In this document: positions 44,264-57,579 of the stretch, in pieces
How the letters are laid out: the number at the start of each line of letters is the position of its first letter
Numbering within the stretch: the first letter of the stretch is position 1
Assembly: GCA_964036315.1 (NCBI GenBank)
Contig: OZ038509.1
Span: 23,954,152 to 24,018,151, forward strand
Origin: Acanthosepion esculentum
Lineage: Eukaryota > Mollusca > Cephalopoda > Sepiida > Sepiidae
Length of the DNA stretch: 64,000 bases
Reading direction: 5' to 3'
Notes under the pieces: model-generated
What the model was told of the DNA's origin: nothing
The model's input: only the letters and a program-made list of their open reading frames with translations
Database searches by the model: none
Translations under genes and position numbers: made by a program

Positions 44264-47200
44264 GCTGTAAAGGTCTGAACTGGTGGAACTAAAGAATGGA
44301 GCTCATCTGAACATTTGCCATAGAAATAGACTAGTGATAGGCTTGCAATGTTGCTTCTTTGGGAAAGAGGCTGCAGATTGGAGAATAAGTCTTCTTACCA
44401 AAATACTGTGTAATTCTCCTGGCTGTAAAGATCTGAACTGGTGGAACTAAAGAATGGAGCTCATCTGAACATTTGCCATAGAAATAGACTAGTGATAGGC
44501 TTGCAATGTTGCTTCTTTGGGAAAGAGGCTGCAGATTGGAGAATAAGTCTTCTTACCAAAAGACTGTGTAATTCTCCTGGCTGTAAAGGTCTGAACTGGT
44601 GGAACTAAAGAATGGAGCTCATCTGAACATTTGCCATGGAAATAGAGTAGTGATAGGCTTGCAATGTTGTTTCTTTGGGAAAGAGGCTGCAGATTGGAGA
44701 ATAAGTCTTCTTACCAAAAGACTGTGTAAATGTCCTGGCTGTAAAGGTCTGAACTGGTGGAACTAAAAAATGGAGCTCATCTGGACATTTGCCATGGAAA
44801 TAGAGTAGTGATAGGCTTGCAATGTTGTTTCTTTGGGAAAGAGGCTGCAGATTGGAGAATAAGTCTTCTTACCAAAAGACTGTGTAAATCTCCTGGCTGT
44901 AAAGGTCTGAACTGGTGGAACTAAAGAATGGAGCTCATCTGAACATTTGCCATGGAAATAGAGTAGTGATAGGCTTGCAATGTTGTTTCTTTGGGAAAGA
45001 GGCTGCAGATTGGAGAATAAGTCTTCTTACCAAAAGACTGTGTAAATCTCCTGGCTGTAAAGGTCTGAACTGGTGGAACTAAAGAATGGAGCTCATCTGA
45101 ACATTTGCCATGGAAATAGAGTAGTGATAGGCTTGCAATGTTGTTTCTTTGGGAAAGAGGCTGCAGATTGGAGAATAAGTCTTCTTACCAAAAGACTGTG
45201 TAAATGTCCTGGCTGTAAAGGTCTGAACTGGTGGAACTAAAGAATGGAGCTCATCTGAACATTTGCCATGGAAATAGAGTAGTGATAGGCTTGCAATGTT
45301 GTTTCTTTGGGAAAGAGGCTGCAGATTGGAGAATAAGTCTTCTTACCAAAAGACTGTGTAAATCTCCTGGCTGTAAAGGTCTGAACTGGTGGAACTAAAG
45401 AATGGAGCTCATCTGAACATTTGCCATGGAAATAGAGTAGTGATAGGCTTGCAATGTTGTTTCTTTGGGAAAGAGGCTGCAGATTGGAGAATAAGTCTTC
45501 TTACCAAAAGACTGTGTAAATCTCCTGGCTGTAAAGGTCTGAACTGGTGGAACTAAAGAATGGAGCTCATCTGAACATTTGCCATGGAAATAGAGTAGTG
45601 ATAGGCTTGCAATGTTGTTTCTTTGGGAAAGAGGCTGCAGATTGGAGAATAAGTCTTCTTACCAAAAGACTGTGTAAATGTCCTGGCTGTAAAGGTCTGA
45701 ACTGGTGGAACTAAAGAATGGAGCTCATCTGAACATTTGCCATGGAAATAGAGTAGTGATAGGCTTGCAATGTTGTTTCTTTGGGAAAGAGGCTGCAGAT
45801 TGGAGAATAAGTCTTCTTACCAAAAGACTGTGTAAATCTCCTGGCTGTAAAGGTCTGAACTGGTGGAACTAAAGAATGGAGCTCATCTGAATATTTGCCA
45901 TAGAAATAGAGTAGTGATGGGCTTGCAATGTTGCTTCTTTGGGAAAGAGGCTGCAGATTGGAGAATAAGTCTTCTTACCAAAAGACTGTGTAATTCTCCT
46001 GGCTGTAAAGGTCTGAACTGGTGGAACTAAAGAATGGGTGCTCATCTGAACATTTGCCATAGAAATAGACTAGTGATACGCTTGCAATGTTGCTTCTTTG
46101 GGAAAGAGGCTGCAGATTGGAGAATAAGTCTTCTTACCAAAAGACTGTGTAAATCTCCTGGCTGTAAAGGTCTGAACTGGTGGAACTAAAGAATGGAGCT
46201 CATCTGAACATTTGCCATGGAAATAGAGTAGTGATAGGCTTGCAATGTTGTTTCTTTGGGAAAGAGGCTGCAGATTGGAGAATAAGTCTTCTTACCAAAA
46301 GACTGTGTAAATCTCCTGGCTGTAAAGGTCTGAACTGGTGGAACTAAAGAATGGAGCTCATCTGAACATTTGCCATGGAAATAGAGTAGTGATAGGCTTG
46401 CAATGTTGTTTCTTTGGGAAAGAGGCTGCAGATTGGAGAATAAGTCTTCTTACCAAAAGACTGTGTAAATCTCCTGGCTGTAAAGGTCTGAACTGGTGGA
46501 ACTAAAGAATGGAGCTCATCTGAACATTTGCCATGGAAATAGAGTAGTGATAGGCTTGCAATGTTGTTTCTTTGGGAAAGAGGCTGCAGATTGGAGAATA
46601 AGTCTTCTTACCAAAAGACTGTGTAAATGTCCTGGCTGTAAAGGTCTGAACTGGTGGAACTAAAGAATGGAGCTCATCTGAACATTTGCCATGGAAATAG
46701 AGTAGTGATAGGCTTGCAATGTTGTTTCTTTGGGAAAGAGGCTGCAGATTGGAGAATAAGTCTTCTTACCAAAAGACTGTGTAAATCTCCTGGCTGTAAA
46801 GGTCTGAACTGGTGGAACTAAAGAATGGAGCTCATCTGAACATTTGCCATGGAAATAGAGTAGTGATAGGCTTGCAATGTTGTTTCTTTGGGAAAGAGGC
46901 TGCAGATTGGAGAATAAGTCTTCTTACCAAAAGACTGTGTAAATGTCCTGGCTGTAAAGGTCTGAACTGGTGGAACTAAAGAATGGAGCTCATCTGAACA
47001 TTTGCCATGGAAATAGAGTAGTGATAGGCTTGCAATGTTGTTTCTTTGGGAAAGAGGCTGCAGATTGGAGAATAAGTCTTCTTACCAAAAGACTGTGTAA
47101 ATCTCCTGGCTGTAAAGGTCTGAACTGGTGGAACTAAAGAATGGAGCTCATCTGAATATTTGCCATAGAAATAGAGTAGTGATGGGCTTGCAATGTTGCT

Positions 47201-50200
47201 TCTTTGGGAAAGAGGCTGCAGATTGGAGAATAAGTCTTCTTACCAAAAGACTGTGTAATTCTCCTGGCTGTAAAGGTCTGAACTGGTGGAACTAAAGAAT
47301 GGGTGCTCATCTGAACATTTGCCATAGAAATAGACTAGTGATACGCTTGCAATGTTGCTTCTTTGGGAAAGAGGCTGCAGATTGGAGAATAAGTCTTCTT
47401 ACCAAAAGACTGTGTAATTCTCCTGGCTGTAAAGGTCTGAACTGGTGGAACTAAAGAATGGGTGCTCATCTGGACATTTGCCATGGAAATAGAGTAGTGA
47501 TAGGCTTGCAATGTTGTTTCTTTGGGAAAGAGGCTGCAGATTGGAGAATAAGTCTTCTTACCAAAAGACTGTGTAAATCTCCTGGCTGTAAAGGTCTGAA
47601 CTGGTGGAACTAAAGAATGGAGCTCATCTGAACATTTGCCATAGAAATAGAGTAGTGATGGGCTTGCAATGTTGCTTCTTTGGGAAAGAGGCTGCAGATT
47701 GGAGAATAAGTCTTCTTACCAAAAGACTGTGTAATTCTCCTGGCTGTAAAGGTCTGAACTGGTGGAACTAAAGAATGGGTGCTCATCTGGACATTTGCCA
47801 TGGAAATAGAGTAGTGATAGGCTTGCAATGTTGTTTCTTTGGGAAAGAGGCTGCAGATTGGAGAATAAGTCTTCTTACCAAAAGACTGTGTAATTCTCCT
47901 GGCTGTAAAGGTCTGAACTGGTGGAACTAAAGAATGGAGCTCATCTGAACATTTGCCATGGAAATAGAGTAGTGATAGGCTTGCAATGTTGTTTCTTTGG
48001 GAAAGAGGCTGCAGATTGGAGAATAAGTCTTCTTACCAAAAGACTGTGTAAATGTCCTGGCTGTAAAGGTCTGAACTGGTGGAACTAAAGAATGGAGCTC
48101 ATCTGAACATTTGCCATAGAAATAGAGTAGTGATAGGCTTGCAATGTTGTTTCTTTGGGAAAGAGGCTGCAGATTGGAGAATAAGTCTTCTTACCAAAAG
48201 ACTGTGTAAATGTCCTGGCTGTAAAGGTCTGAACTGGTGGAACTAAAGAATGGAGCTCATCTGAACATTTGCCATGGAAATAGAGTAGTGATAGGCTTGC
48301 AATGTTGTTTCTTTGGGAAAGAGGCTGCAGATTGGAGAATAAGTCTTCTTACCAAAAGACTGTGTAATTCTCCTGGCTGTAAAGGTCTGAACTGGTGGAA
48401 CTAAAGAATGGAGCTCATCTGAACATTTGCCATGGAAATAGAGTAGTGATAGGCTTGCAATGTTGTTTCTTTGGGAAAGAGGCTGCAGATTGGAGAATAA
48501 GTCTTCTTACCAAAAGACTGTGTAATTCTCCTGGCTGTAAAGGTCTGAACTGGTGGAACTAAAGAATGGGTGCTCATCTGAACATTTGCCATGGAAATAG
48601 AGTAGTGATAGGCTTGCAATGTTGTTTCTTTGGGAAAGAGGCTGCAGATTGGAGAATAAGTCTTCTTACCAAAAGACTGTGTAAATGTCCTGGCTGTAAA
48701 GGTCTGAACTGGTGGAACTAAAGAATGGAGCTCATCTGGACATTTGCCATGGAAATAGAGTAGTGATAGGCTTGCAATGTTGTTTCTTTGGGAAAGAGGC
48801 TGCAGATTGGAGAATAAGTCTTCTTACCAAAAGACTGTGTAATTCTCCTGGCTGTAAAGGTCTGAACTGGTGGAACTAAAGAATGGAGCTCATCTGAACA
48901 TTTGCCATGGAAATAGAGTAGTGATAGGCTTGCAATGTTGTTTCTTTGGGAAAGAGGCTGCAGATTGGAGAATAAGTCTTCTTACCAAAAGACTGTGTAA
49001 TTCTCCTGGCTGTAAAGGTCTGAACTGGTGGAACTAAAGAATGGAGCTCATCTGAACATTTGCCATGGAAATAGAGTAGTGATAGGCTTGCAATGTTGTT
49101 TCTTTGGGAAAGAGGCTGCAGATTGGAGAATAAGTCTTCTTACCAAAAGACTGTGTAAATGTCCTGGCTGTAAAGGTCTGAACTGGTGGAACTAAAGAAT
49201 GGAGCTCATCTGGACATTTGCCATGGAAATAGAGTAGTGATAGGCTTGCAATGTTGTTTCTTTGGGAAAGAGGCTGCAGATTGGAGAATAAGTCTTCTTA
49301 CCAAAAGACTGTGTAATTCTCCTGGCTGTAAAGGTCTGAACTGGTGGAACTAAAGAATGGGTGCTCATCTGAACATTTGCCATGGAAATAGAGTAGTGAT
49401 AGGCTTGCAATGTTGTTTCTTTGGGAAAGAGGCTGCAGATTGGAGAATAAGTCTTCTTACCAAAAGACTGTGTAATTCTCCTGGCTGTAAAGGTCTGAAC
49501 TGGTGGAACTAAAGAATGGAGCTCATCTGAACATTTGCCATGGAAATAGAGTAGTGATAGGCTTGCAATGTTGTTTCTTTGGGAAAGAGGCTGCAGATTG
49601 GAGAATAAGTCTTCTTACCAAAAGACTGTGTAAATGTCCTGGCTGTAAAGGTCTGAACTGGTGGAACTAAAGAATGGAGCTCATCTGGACATTTGCCATG
49701 GAAATAGAGTAGTGATAGGCTTGCAATGTTGTTTCTTTGGGAAAGAGGCTGCAGATTGGAGAATAAGTCTTCTTACCAAAAGACTGTGTAATTCTCCTGG
49801 CTGTAAAGGTCTGAACTGGTGGAACTAAAGAATGGAGCTCATCTGGACATTTGCCATGGAAATAGAGTAGTGATAGGCTTGCAATGTTGTTTCTTTGGGA
49901 AAGAGGCTGCAGATTGGAGAATAAGTCTTCTTACCAAAAGACTGTGTAAATGTCCTGGCTGTAAAGGTCTGAACTGGTGGAACTAAAGAATGGAGCTCAT
50001 CTGGACATTTGCCATGGAAATAGAGTAGTGATAGGCTTGCAATGTTGTTTCTTTGGGAAAGAGGCTGCAGATTGGAGAATAAGTCTTCTTACCAAAAGAC
50101 TGTGTAATTCTCCTGGCTGTAAAGGTCTGAACTGGTGGAACTAAAGAATGGAGCTCATCTGAACATTTGCCATGGAAATAGAGTAGTGATAGGCTTGCAA

Positions 50201-53200
50201 TGTTGTTTCTTTGGGAAAGAGGCTGCAGATTGGAGAATAAGTCTTCTTACCAAAAGACTGTGTAATTCTCCTGGCTGTAAAGGTCTGAACTGGTGGAACT
50301 AAAGAATGGAGCTCATCTGAACATTTGCCATGGAAATAGAGTAGTGATAGGCTTGCAATGTTGTTTCTTTGGGAAAGAGGCTGCAGATTGGAGAATAAGT
50401 CTTCTTACCAAAAGACTGTGTAAATGTCCTGGCTGTAAAGGTCTGAACTGGTGGAACTAAAGAATGGAGCTCATCTGGACATTTGCCATGGAAATAGAGT
50501 AGTGATAGGCTTGCAATGTTGTTTCTTTGGGAAAGAGGCTGCAGATTGGAGAATAAGTCTTCTTACCAAAAGACTGTGTAATTCTCCTGGCTGTAAAGGT
50601 CTGAACTGGTGGAACTAAAGAATGGAGCTCATCTGGACATTTGCCATGGAAATAGAGTAGTGATAGGCTTGCAATGTTGTTTCTTTGGGAAAGAGGCTGC
50701 AGATTGGAGAATAAGTCTTCTTACCAAAAGACTGTGTAAATGTCCTGGCTGTAAAGGTCTGAACTGGTGGAACTAAAGAATGGAGCTCATCTGGACATTT
50801 GCCATGGAAATAGAGTAGTGATAGGCTTGCAATGTTGTTTCTTTGGGAAAGAGGCTGCAGATTGGAGAATAAGTCTTCTTACCAAAAGACTGTGTAATTC
50901 TCCTGGCTGTAAAGGTCTGAACTGGTGGAACTAAAGAATGGGTGCTCATCTGAACATTTGCCATGGAAATAGAGTAGTGATAGGCTTGCAATGTTGTTTC
51001 TTTGGGAAAGAGGCTGCAGATTGGAGAATAAGTCTTCTTACCAAAAGACTGTGTAAATGTCCTGGCTGTAAAGGTCTGAACTGGTGGAACTAAAGAATGG
51101 AGCTCATCTGGACATTTGCCATGGAAATAGAGTAGTGATAGGCTTGCAATGTTGTTTCTTTGGGAAAGAGGCTGCAGATTGGAGAATAAGTCTTCTTACC
51201 AAAAGACTGTGTAATTCTCCTGGCTGTAAAGGTCTGAACTGGTGGAACTAAAGAATGGAGCTCATCTGAACATTTGCCATGGAAATAGAGTAGTGATAGG
51301 CTTGCAATGTTGTTTCTTTGGGAAAGAGGCTGCAGATTGGAGAATAAGTCTTCTTACCAAAAGACTGTGTAATTCTCCTGGCTGTAAAGGTCTGAACTGG
51401 TGGAACTAAAGAATGGAGCTCATCTGAACATTTGCCATGGAAATAGAGTAGTGATAGGCTTGCAATGTTGTTTCTTTGGGAAAGAGGCTGCAGATTGGAG
51501 AATAAGTCTTCTTACCAAAAGACTGTGTAAATGTCCTGGCTGTAAAGGTCTGAACTGGTGGAACTAAAGAATGGAGCTCATCTGGACATTTGCCATGGAA
51601 ATAGAGTAGTGATAGGCTTGCAATGTTGTTTCTTTGGGAAAGAGGCTGCAGATTGGAGAATAAGTCTTCTTACCAAAAGACTGTGTAAATGTCCTGGCTG
51701 TAAAGGTCTGAACTGGTGGAACTAAAGAATGGAGCTCATCTGGACATTTGCCATGGAAATAGACTAGTGATACGCTTGCAATGTTGCTTCTTTGGGAAAG
51801 AGGCTGCAGATTGGAGAATAAGTCTTCTTACCAAAAGACTGTGTAAATGTCCTGGCTGTAAAGGTCTGAACTGGTGGAACTAAAGAATGGGTGCTCATCT
51901 GAACATTTGCCATAGAAATAGACTAGTGATACGCTTGCAATGTTGCTTCTTTGGGAAAGAGGCTGCAGATTGGAGAATAAGTCTTCTTACCAAAATACTG
52001 TGTAATTCTCCTGGCTGTAAAGGTCTGAACTGGTGGAACTAAAGAATGGGTGCTCATCTGAACATTTGCCATAGAAATAGACTAGTGATAGGCTTGCAAT
52101 GTTGCTTCTTTGGGAAAGAGGCTGCAGATTGGAGAATAAGTCTTCTTACCAAAAGACTGTGTAATTCTCCTGGCTGTAAAGGTCTGAACTGGTGGAACTA
52201 AAGAATGGAGCTCATCTGAACATTTGCCATAGAAATAGACTAGTGATAGGCTTGCAATGTTGCTTCTTTGGGAAAGAGGCTGCAGATTGGAGAATAAGTC
52301 TTCTTACCAAAATACTGTGTAATTCTCCTGGCTGTAAATGTCTGAACTGGTGGAACTAAAGAATGGAGCTCATCTGAACATTTGCCATAGAAATAGACTA
52401 GTGATAGGCTTGCAATGTTGCTTCTTTGGGAAAGAGGCTGCAGATTGGAGAATAAGTCTTCTTACCAAAAGACTGTGTAATTCTCCTGGCTGTAAAGGTC
52501 TGAACTGGTGGAACTAAAGAATGGAGCTCATCTGAACATTTGCCATAGAAATAGACTAGTGATAGGCTTGCAATGTTGTTTCTTTGGGAAAGATGCTGCA
52601 GATTGGAGAATAAGTCTTCTTACCAAAATACTGTGTAATTCTCCTGGCTGTAAAGGTCTGAACTGGTGGAACTAAAGAATGGAGCTCATCTGAACATTTG
52701 CCATAGAAATAGACTAGTGATAGGCTTGCAATGTTGCTTCTTTGGGAAAGAGGCTGCAGATTGGAGAATAAGTCTTCTTACCAAAAGACTGTGTAATTCT
52801 CCTGGCTGTAAAGGTCTGAACTGGTGGAACTAAAGAATGGAGCTCATCTGAACATTTGCCATAGAAATAGACTAGTGATAGGCTTGCAATGTTGCTTCTT
52901 TGGGAAAGAGGCTGCAGATTGGAGAATAAGTCTTCTTACCAAAAGACTGTGTAATTCTCCTGGCTGTAAAGGTCTGAACTGGTGGAACTAAAGAATGGAG
53001 CTCATCTGAACATTTGCCATGGAAATAGAGTAGTGATAGGCTTGCAATGTTGTTTCTTTGGGAAAGATGCTGCAGATTGGAGAATAAGTCTTACCAAAAG
53101 ACTGTGTAAATGTCCTGGCTGTAAAGGTCTGAACTGGTGGAACTAAAGAATGGAGCTCATCTGGACATTTGCCATGGAAATAGAGTAGTGATAGGCTTGC

Positions 53201-54766
53201 AATGTTGCTTCTTTGGGAAAGAGGCTGCAGATTGGAGAATAAGTCTTCTTACCAAAAGACTGTGTAAATCTCCTGGCTGTAAAGGTCTGAACTGGTGGAA
53301 CTAAAGAATGGAGCTCATCTGAACATTTGCCATAGAAATAGACTAGTGATAGGCTTGCAATGTTGCTTCTTTGGGAAAGAGGCTGCAGATTGGAGAATAA
53401 GTCTTCTTACCAAAAGACTGTGTAATTCTCCTGGCTGTAAAGGTCTGAACTGGTGGAACTAAAGAATGGAGCTCATCTGAACATTTGCCATGGAAATAGA
53501 GTAGTGATAGGCTTGCAATGTTGTTTCTTTGGGAAAGATGCTGCAGATTGGAGAATAAGTCTTACCAAAAGACTGTGTAAATGTCCTGGCTGTAAAGGTC
53601 TGAACTGGTGGAACTAAAGAATGGAGCTCATCTGGACATTTGCCATGGAAATAGAGTAGTGATAGGCTTGCAATGTTGCTTCTTTGGGAAAGAGGCTGCA
53701 GATTGGAGAATAAGTCTTCTTACCAAAAGACTGTGTAAATCTCCTGGCTGTAAAGGTCTGAACTGGTGGAACTAAAGAATGGAGCTCATCTGAACATTTG
53801 CCATAGAAATAGACTAGTGATAGGCTTGCAATGTTGCTTCTTTGGGAAAGAGGCTGCAGATTGGAGAATAAGTCTTCTTACCAAAAGACTGTGTAATTCT
53901 CCTGGCTGTAAAGGTCTGAACTGGTGGAACTAAAGAATGGGTGCTCATCTGAACATTTGCCATAGAAATAGACTAGTGATACGCTTGCAATGTTGCTTCT
54001 TTGGGAAAGAGGCTGCAGATTGGAGAATAAGTCTTCTTACCAAAAGACTGTGTAATGTCCTGGCTGTAAAGATCTGAACTGGTGGAACTAAAGAATGGAG
54101 CTCATCTGAACATTTGCCATAGAAATAGACTAGTGATAGGCTTGCAATGTTGCTTCTTTGGGAAAGAGGCTGCAGATTGGAGAATAAGTCTTCTTACCAA
54201 AAGACTGTGTAATTCTCCTGGCTGTAAAGGTCTGAACTGGTGGAACTAAAGAATGGGTGCTCATCTGAACATTTGCCATAGAAATAGACTAGTGATACGC
54301 TTGCAATGTTGCTTCTTTGGGAAAGAGGCTGCAGATTGGAGAATAAGCCTTCTTACCAAAAGACTGTGTAATTCTCCTGGCTGTAAAGGTCTGAACTGGT
54401 GGAACTAAAGAATGGAGCTCATCTGAACATTTGCCATGGAAATAGAGTAGTGATAGGCTTGCAATGTTGTTTCTTTGGGAAAGAGGCTGCAGATTGGAGA
54501 ATAAGTCTTCTTACCAAAAGACTGTGTAAATGTCCTGGCTGTAAAGGTCTGAACTGGTTGAACTAAAGAATGGAGCTCATCTGAACATTTGCCATAGAAA
54601 TAGACTAGTGATGGGCTTGCAATGTTGCTTCTTTGGGAAAGAGGTTGCAGATTGGAGAATAAGTCTTCTTACCAAAAGACTGTGTAAATGTCCTGGTTGT
54701 AAAGGTCTGAACTTGTGGAACTAAAGAATGGAGCTCATCTGAACATTTGCCATGGAAATAGAGTGG
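44264..54766 (-). repeat. Satellite 2, right part
   Basis: Continues the 158 bp array for 10.5 kb (about 66 units). Unit variants include TGTAATTCTCC versus TGTAAATGTCC, GGGTGCTCATC (159 bp) versus GGAGCTCATC, and a shorter unit AAGTCTTACC (53089 and 53559). Higher-order periods are visible: 791 bp (48401/49192), 1265 bp (45869/47134), 1581 bp (49192/50773) and about 471 bp (53076/53546). The last unit breaks at AGAGTGGTAGCC. Confidence 0.96.
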
Positions 54767-54769
54767 TAG

Positions 54770-54915
54770 CCAGTCTAGGAGGAAAATGAAGGAAGCAACG
54801 AGAAATCACTCTACTGTACTCATGATAATTCAAATAATGTAATAAAGAAAGAGGTCGTTTTGGAAAGTCATGATCGCGTACGTCCTGAAGAGATGTGGGT
54901 TTTTCCTTTTTTAAA
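54770..54915 (+). mobile_element. RTE-like LINE C-terminal scrap
   Basis: Plus-strand WKVMIAYVLKRCG (about 54866-54905) matches the LINE ending WRAMIAYVLR seen on the minus strand near 1950. The upstream bases are rich in Arg/Lys codons, as in that C-terminus. It directly borders the end of satellite 2. Confidence 0.6.
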
Positions 54916-55340
54916 TTGGAAGACGGCCAAGTTAGCATTTTGCTTATTTAGCGCCAAGAATTTTTGTAGTTGCTGCTGCTTGCACTTCTGGGAAAATTCC
55001 CAATAATAATACAGTATTTACCTTAACTGTTGTTCGCACTGGTAATGGATATATCAGATTTTTGTTGCTACAGTTCTTAAGCGTAAATTAATTCTGGGTG
55101 GACAGAGAATGGTAATTCCGACACTAAGATCCATAAACGGAAACAACGCATGACTTGCCTAGCTCATTTAAGCAATTGGATGACAGAACGTGGTCTAGGG
55201 GTTAGCAGACGGAAGGAACTTGTTGAAAGCTGCACAGGATAGAGGGAGGTTTGGTTAGGTTTGATTTACAGCATATCAACTTCAATGGGTTATTTAATGC
55301 CGACGATTTTTATTGCTGGTAATTTTTTACATTATTTACA
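54916..55340. repeat. Unassigned DNA with a repeat shared with 15625-15730
   Basis: GCATATCAACTTCAATGGGT and TTTAATGCCGACG at about 55265-55305 match 15660-15710. The rest is not recognised. Confidence 0.5.
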
Positions 55341-55344
55341 TTAT

Positions 55345-55592
55345 TCGGACTATAATATTTGTCGTTGTACACTCCGGCCTTCTTCAGGTGGTTGGAGTCG
55401 AACTGAACACTTTATTTCGCTCACAGAGTTCTAGTTCCACGTGCCATGTCTAATAGATGTCAGTTATCTCTTGTTAATTTCACTCTGAAAGTTCTCCACT
55501 GCCTTAACCGAGTATTGAACTCACACTCTTTGTGTCCTGTCACTGGATCTAACCAACGCCTTTATCCACTGTGCCATGTGGCCTTACCCTCG
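55345..55592 (-). mobile_element. tRNA-derived SINE with conserved tail
   Basis: On the minus strand the head reads GTGGCACAGTGGATAAAGGC (A-box-like) then GTGTGAGTTCAATACTCGG (B-box-like). The body follows with AGAACTTTCAGAG...AACAAGAGATAACTGACATC, and the tail is CCAACCACCTGAAGAAGGCC. It is collinear with 57580-57880 on the plus strand. Internal pol III boxes are the expected promoter. Confidence 0.75.
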
Positions 55593-55747
55593 ATAAATTA
55601 TATAAAAACTGTCCGAATGTTCTTTTTATCCGAGTGCTATACATTTAGCCATTTTCAAGGATTATATTTTAACTGTTAGAATTAGAAATAGTCTGTTATA
55701 TGTATGTTTTATAAAATTCATATTCGGACAGTTTTTATATAATTTAT
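55593..55747. repeat. Perfect 26 bp inverted repeat beside the SINE
   Basis: ATAAATTATATAAAAACTGT... (55593-55618) is exactly complementary to 55722-55747 with a 103-base spacer. The left arm starts where the SINE head ends. Confidence 0.9.
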
Positions 55748-55866
55748 CATTCGAAAAGAAAAAATATTATTAGATCGCATGAGAAATTGTATAAAAACTA
55801 AATAAAAGCACCTTGTCAGTCGTTTTTAATGAAATGTGCAGGAAAGAAGGATTGCTGCCTAAATAC

Positions 55867-56350
<484 letters not shown>

Positions 56351-56690
56351 CACGGTTTTTTTTCTTTCTTTTCTTCTTTCTTTCTTGTCACTCCTCTCTT
56401 ACTTTCGTTCTCTCTCTTTCTCTTTCTCCCCTTCGCACTCTCCTCCTCTCTCTTCCTCTGTCAAGTCTTCCTTCTAATTGGTCTTTTTCACCATTTCTTC
56501 TTTTCTTCTTTCTTTCTCCTCACTCCTCACTCACTTTCGTTCACTCTCTTTCTCCCTTTCTCTTTCTCCCTCTCTCTTTCTCCCTTTCTCTTTCTCCCTC
56601 TCTCTCCCACTCTCTTTCTCTGTCATGTCTTCTTTCTAATCGGTCGTTTTCTTCTTCTTCATTTTTTCTTCTTTCTTGTGTTCGTTTTGT
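56351..56690. repeat. Polypyrimidine (CTTT/CTCT) tract
   Basis: About 340 bases almost entirely C and T. Ser/Leu/Phe-rich frames across it are artefacts of composition. Confidence 0.9.
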
Positions 56691-56759
56691 TTATCTACCG
56701 CCATTATTTCTGTCTAAATTTCTGGGATGTCGGGGTTTTCATTATTAACATTAAGAGCC

Positions 56760-57200
56760 ACTCAAGATAGAGGGTAAGTGAATGAGAATATTATAAGGGT
56801 GTAGAAGGAAGAAGTAAAAAACGCATATTATGAGGATGTGAAGGATATATAATCGTTGACGAAACTAGAAAGCGTTAAGGTCTTAGTGACCGAGGAAACA
56901 TTCTCTCAGGATTCTGTTCCACAAAGCAGCGGCTCTTAAGAAGAAGCTGTCCGAAGGGAACTTCCTCCTTACCGAGGAAATCATGATGATTCTGTTTTGT
57001 GTACGTGTCCTAGGTCAGAACTGGTAGAACTAATGAATGTAGCTCTTCTCAACATTTTCCATCGGACCAACAAGAGATTTTCGAGAGGTCTACGCCATTT
57101 TGTCTACAGGAAAAGGGGCTGGAAGATGGAAAATAATGCAACACCCACAAGGCCGCGTGCACAATTTTGAATTTTATCATAGCTGGACCTGTAAGGAATT
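56760..57200 (-). mobile_element. LINE-B 3' fragment
   Basis: The minus strand reads RRKFPSDSFFLRAAALWNRI (about 57000-56930), preceded by decayed LVPPVQTF-like sequence (FYQF near 57030), as in the fragments at 18540 and 20695. Many stops. Confidence 0.7.
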
Positions 57201-57388
57201 GCAGCGTTTTTAGAGAATGATTTTACAAATTCCAACCAAGTGCTGTTTGTTTGATCAGTAAAGGGCGAATGTTTGTTTCCATCAAAGAAAATAGTTCATA
57301 TTACTTTTCATGCTATTGTTTACTTAATACAAGAACCAAGAGCCACTCGAGGCAGAGGGGTACAGAATAAGGTTGTTGCTACGACAAA

Positions 57389-57480
57389 AACAGTTCGGGA
57401 TACCGATAACCGAAGTTAAGCAACGTCGAGCCTAGTCAGTGCCTAGATGTGTGACCGCTTGGGAATACCAGGTGCTGTAA
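57389..57480 (+). ncRNA. 5S rRNA-like pseudogene or SINE head
   Basis: ACCGAAGTTAAGCAACGTCG, then GAGCCTAG, and GTGACCGCTTGGGAATACC with AGGTGCTGTAA match the 3' two-thirds of 5S rRNA, including the A-box and C-box regions of its internal promoter. The 5' third is missing or diverged. It runs directly into a tRNA-like unit, which suggests a SINE3-type head and not a working 5S gene. Confidence 0.8.
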
Positions 57481-57489
57481 ATGTGGATG

Positions 57490-57575
57490 TGCGGGTGGTG
57501 TAATGGATAATGGTTCGGAAATGTTTATCGGAGAACAGAGTTCCAATTCCCGTTGGGTTCGTTATATTCCCTTGG
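57490..57575 (+). mobile_element. tRNA-like SINE unit after the 5S head
   Basis: GGGTGGTGTAATGGATAATG (A-box-like) and CAGAGTTCCAATTCCCG (B-box-like) are spaced as in a tRNA. It differs from the next tRNA-like unit. Confidence 0.6.
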
Positions 57576-57579
57576 AAGT

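Noticed and set aside
36742..50991. Repeated 63-72 codon frames in satellite 2 on both strands
   Set aside because: They are by-products of the 158 bp unit with no start context or constant length.
21129..54766. CRISPR-like regular repeats
   Set aside because: The units are contiguous with no unique spacers, and the DNA is eukaryotic.
57389..57480. A functional 5S rRNA gene
   Set aside because: The 5' third is missing or diverged and no T-run terminator follows. It runs directly into a tRNA-like unit.
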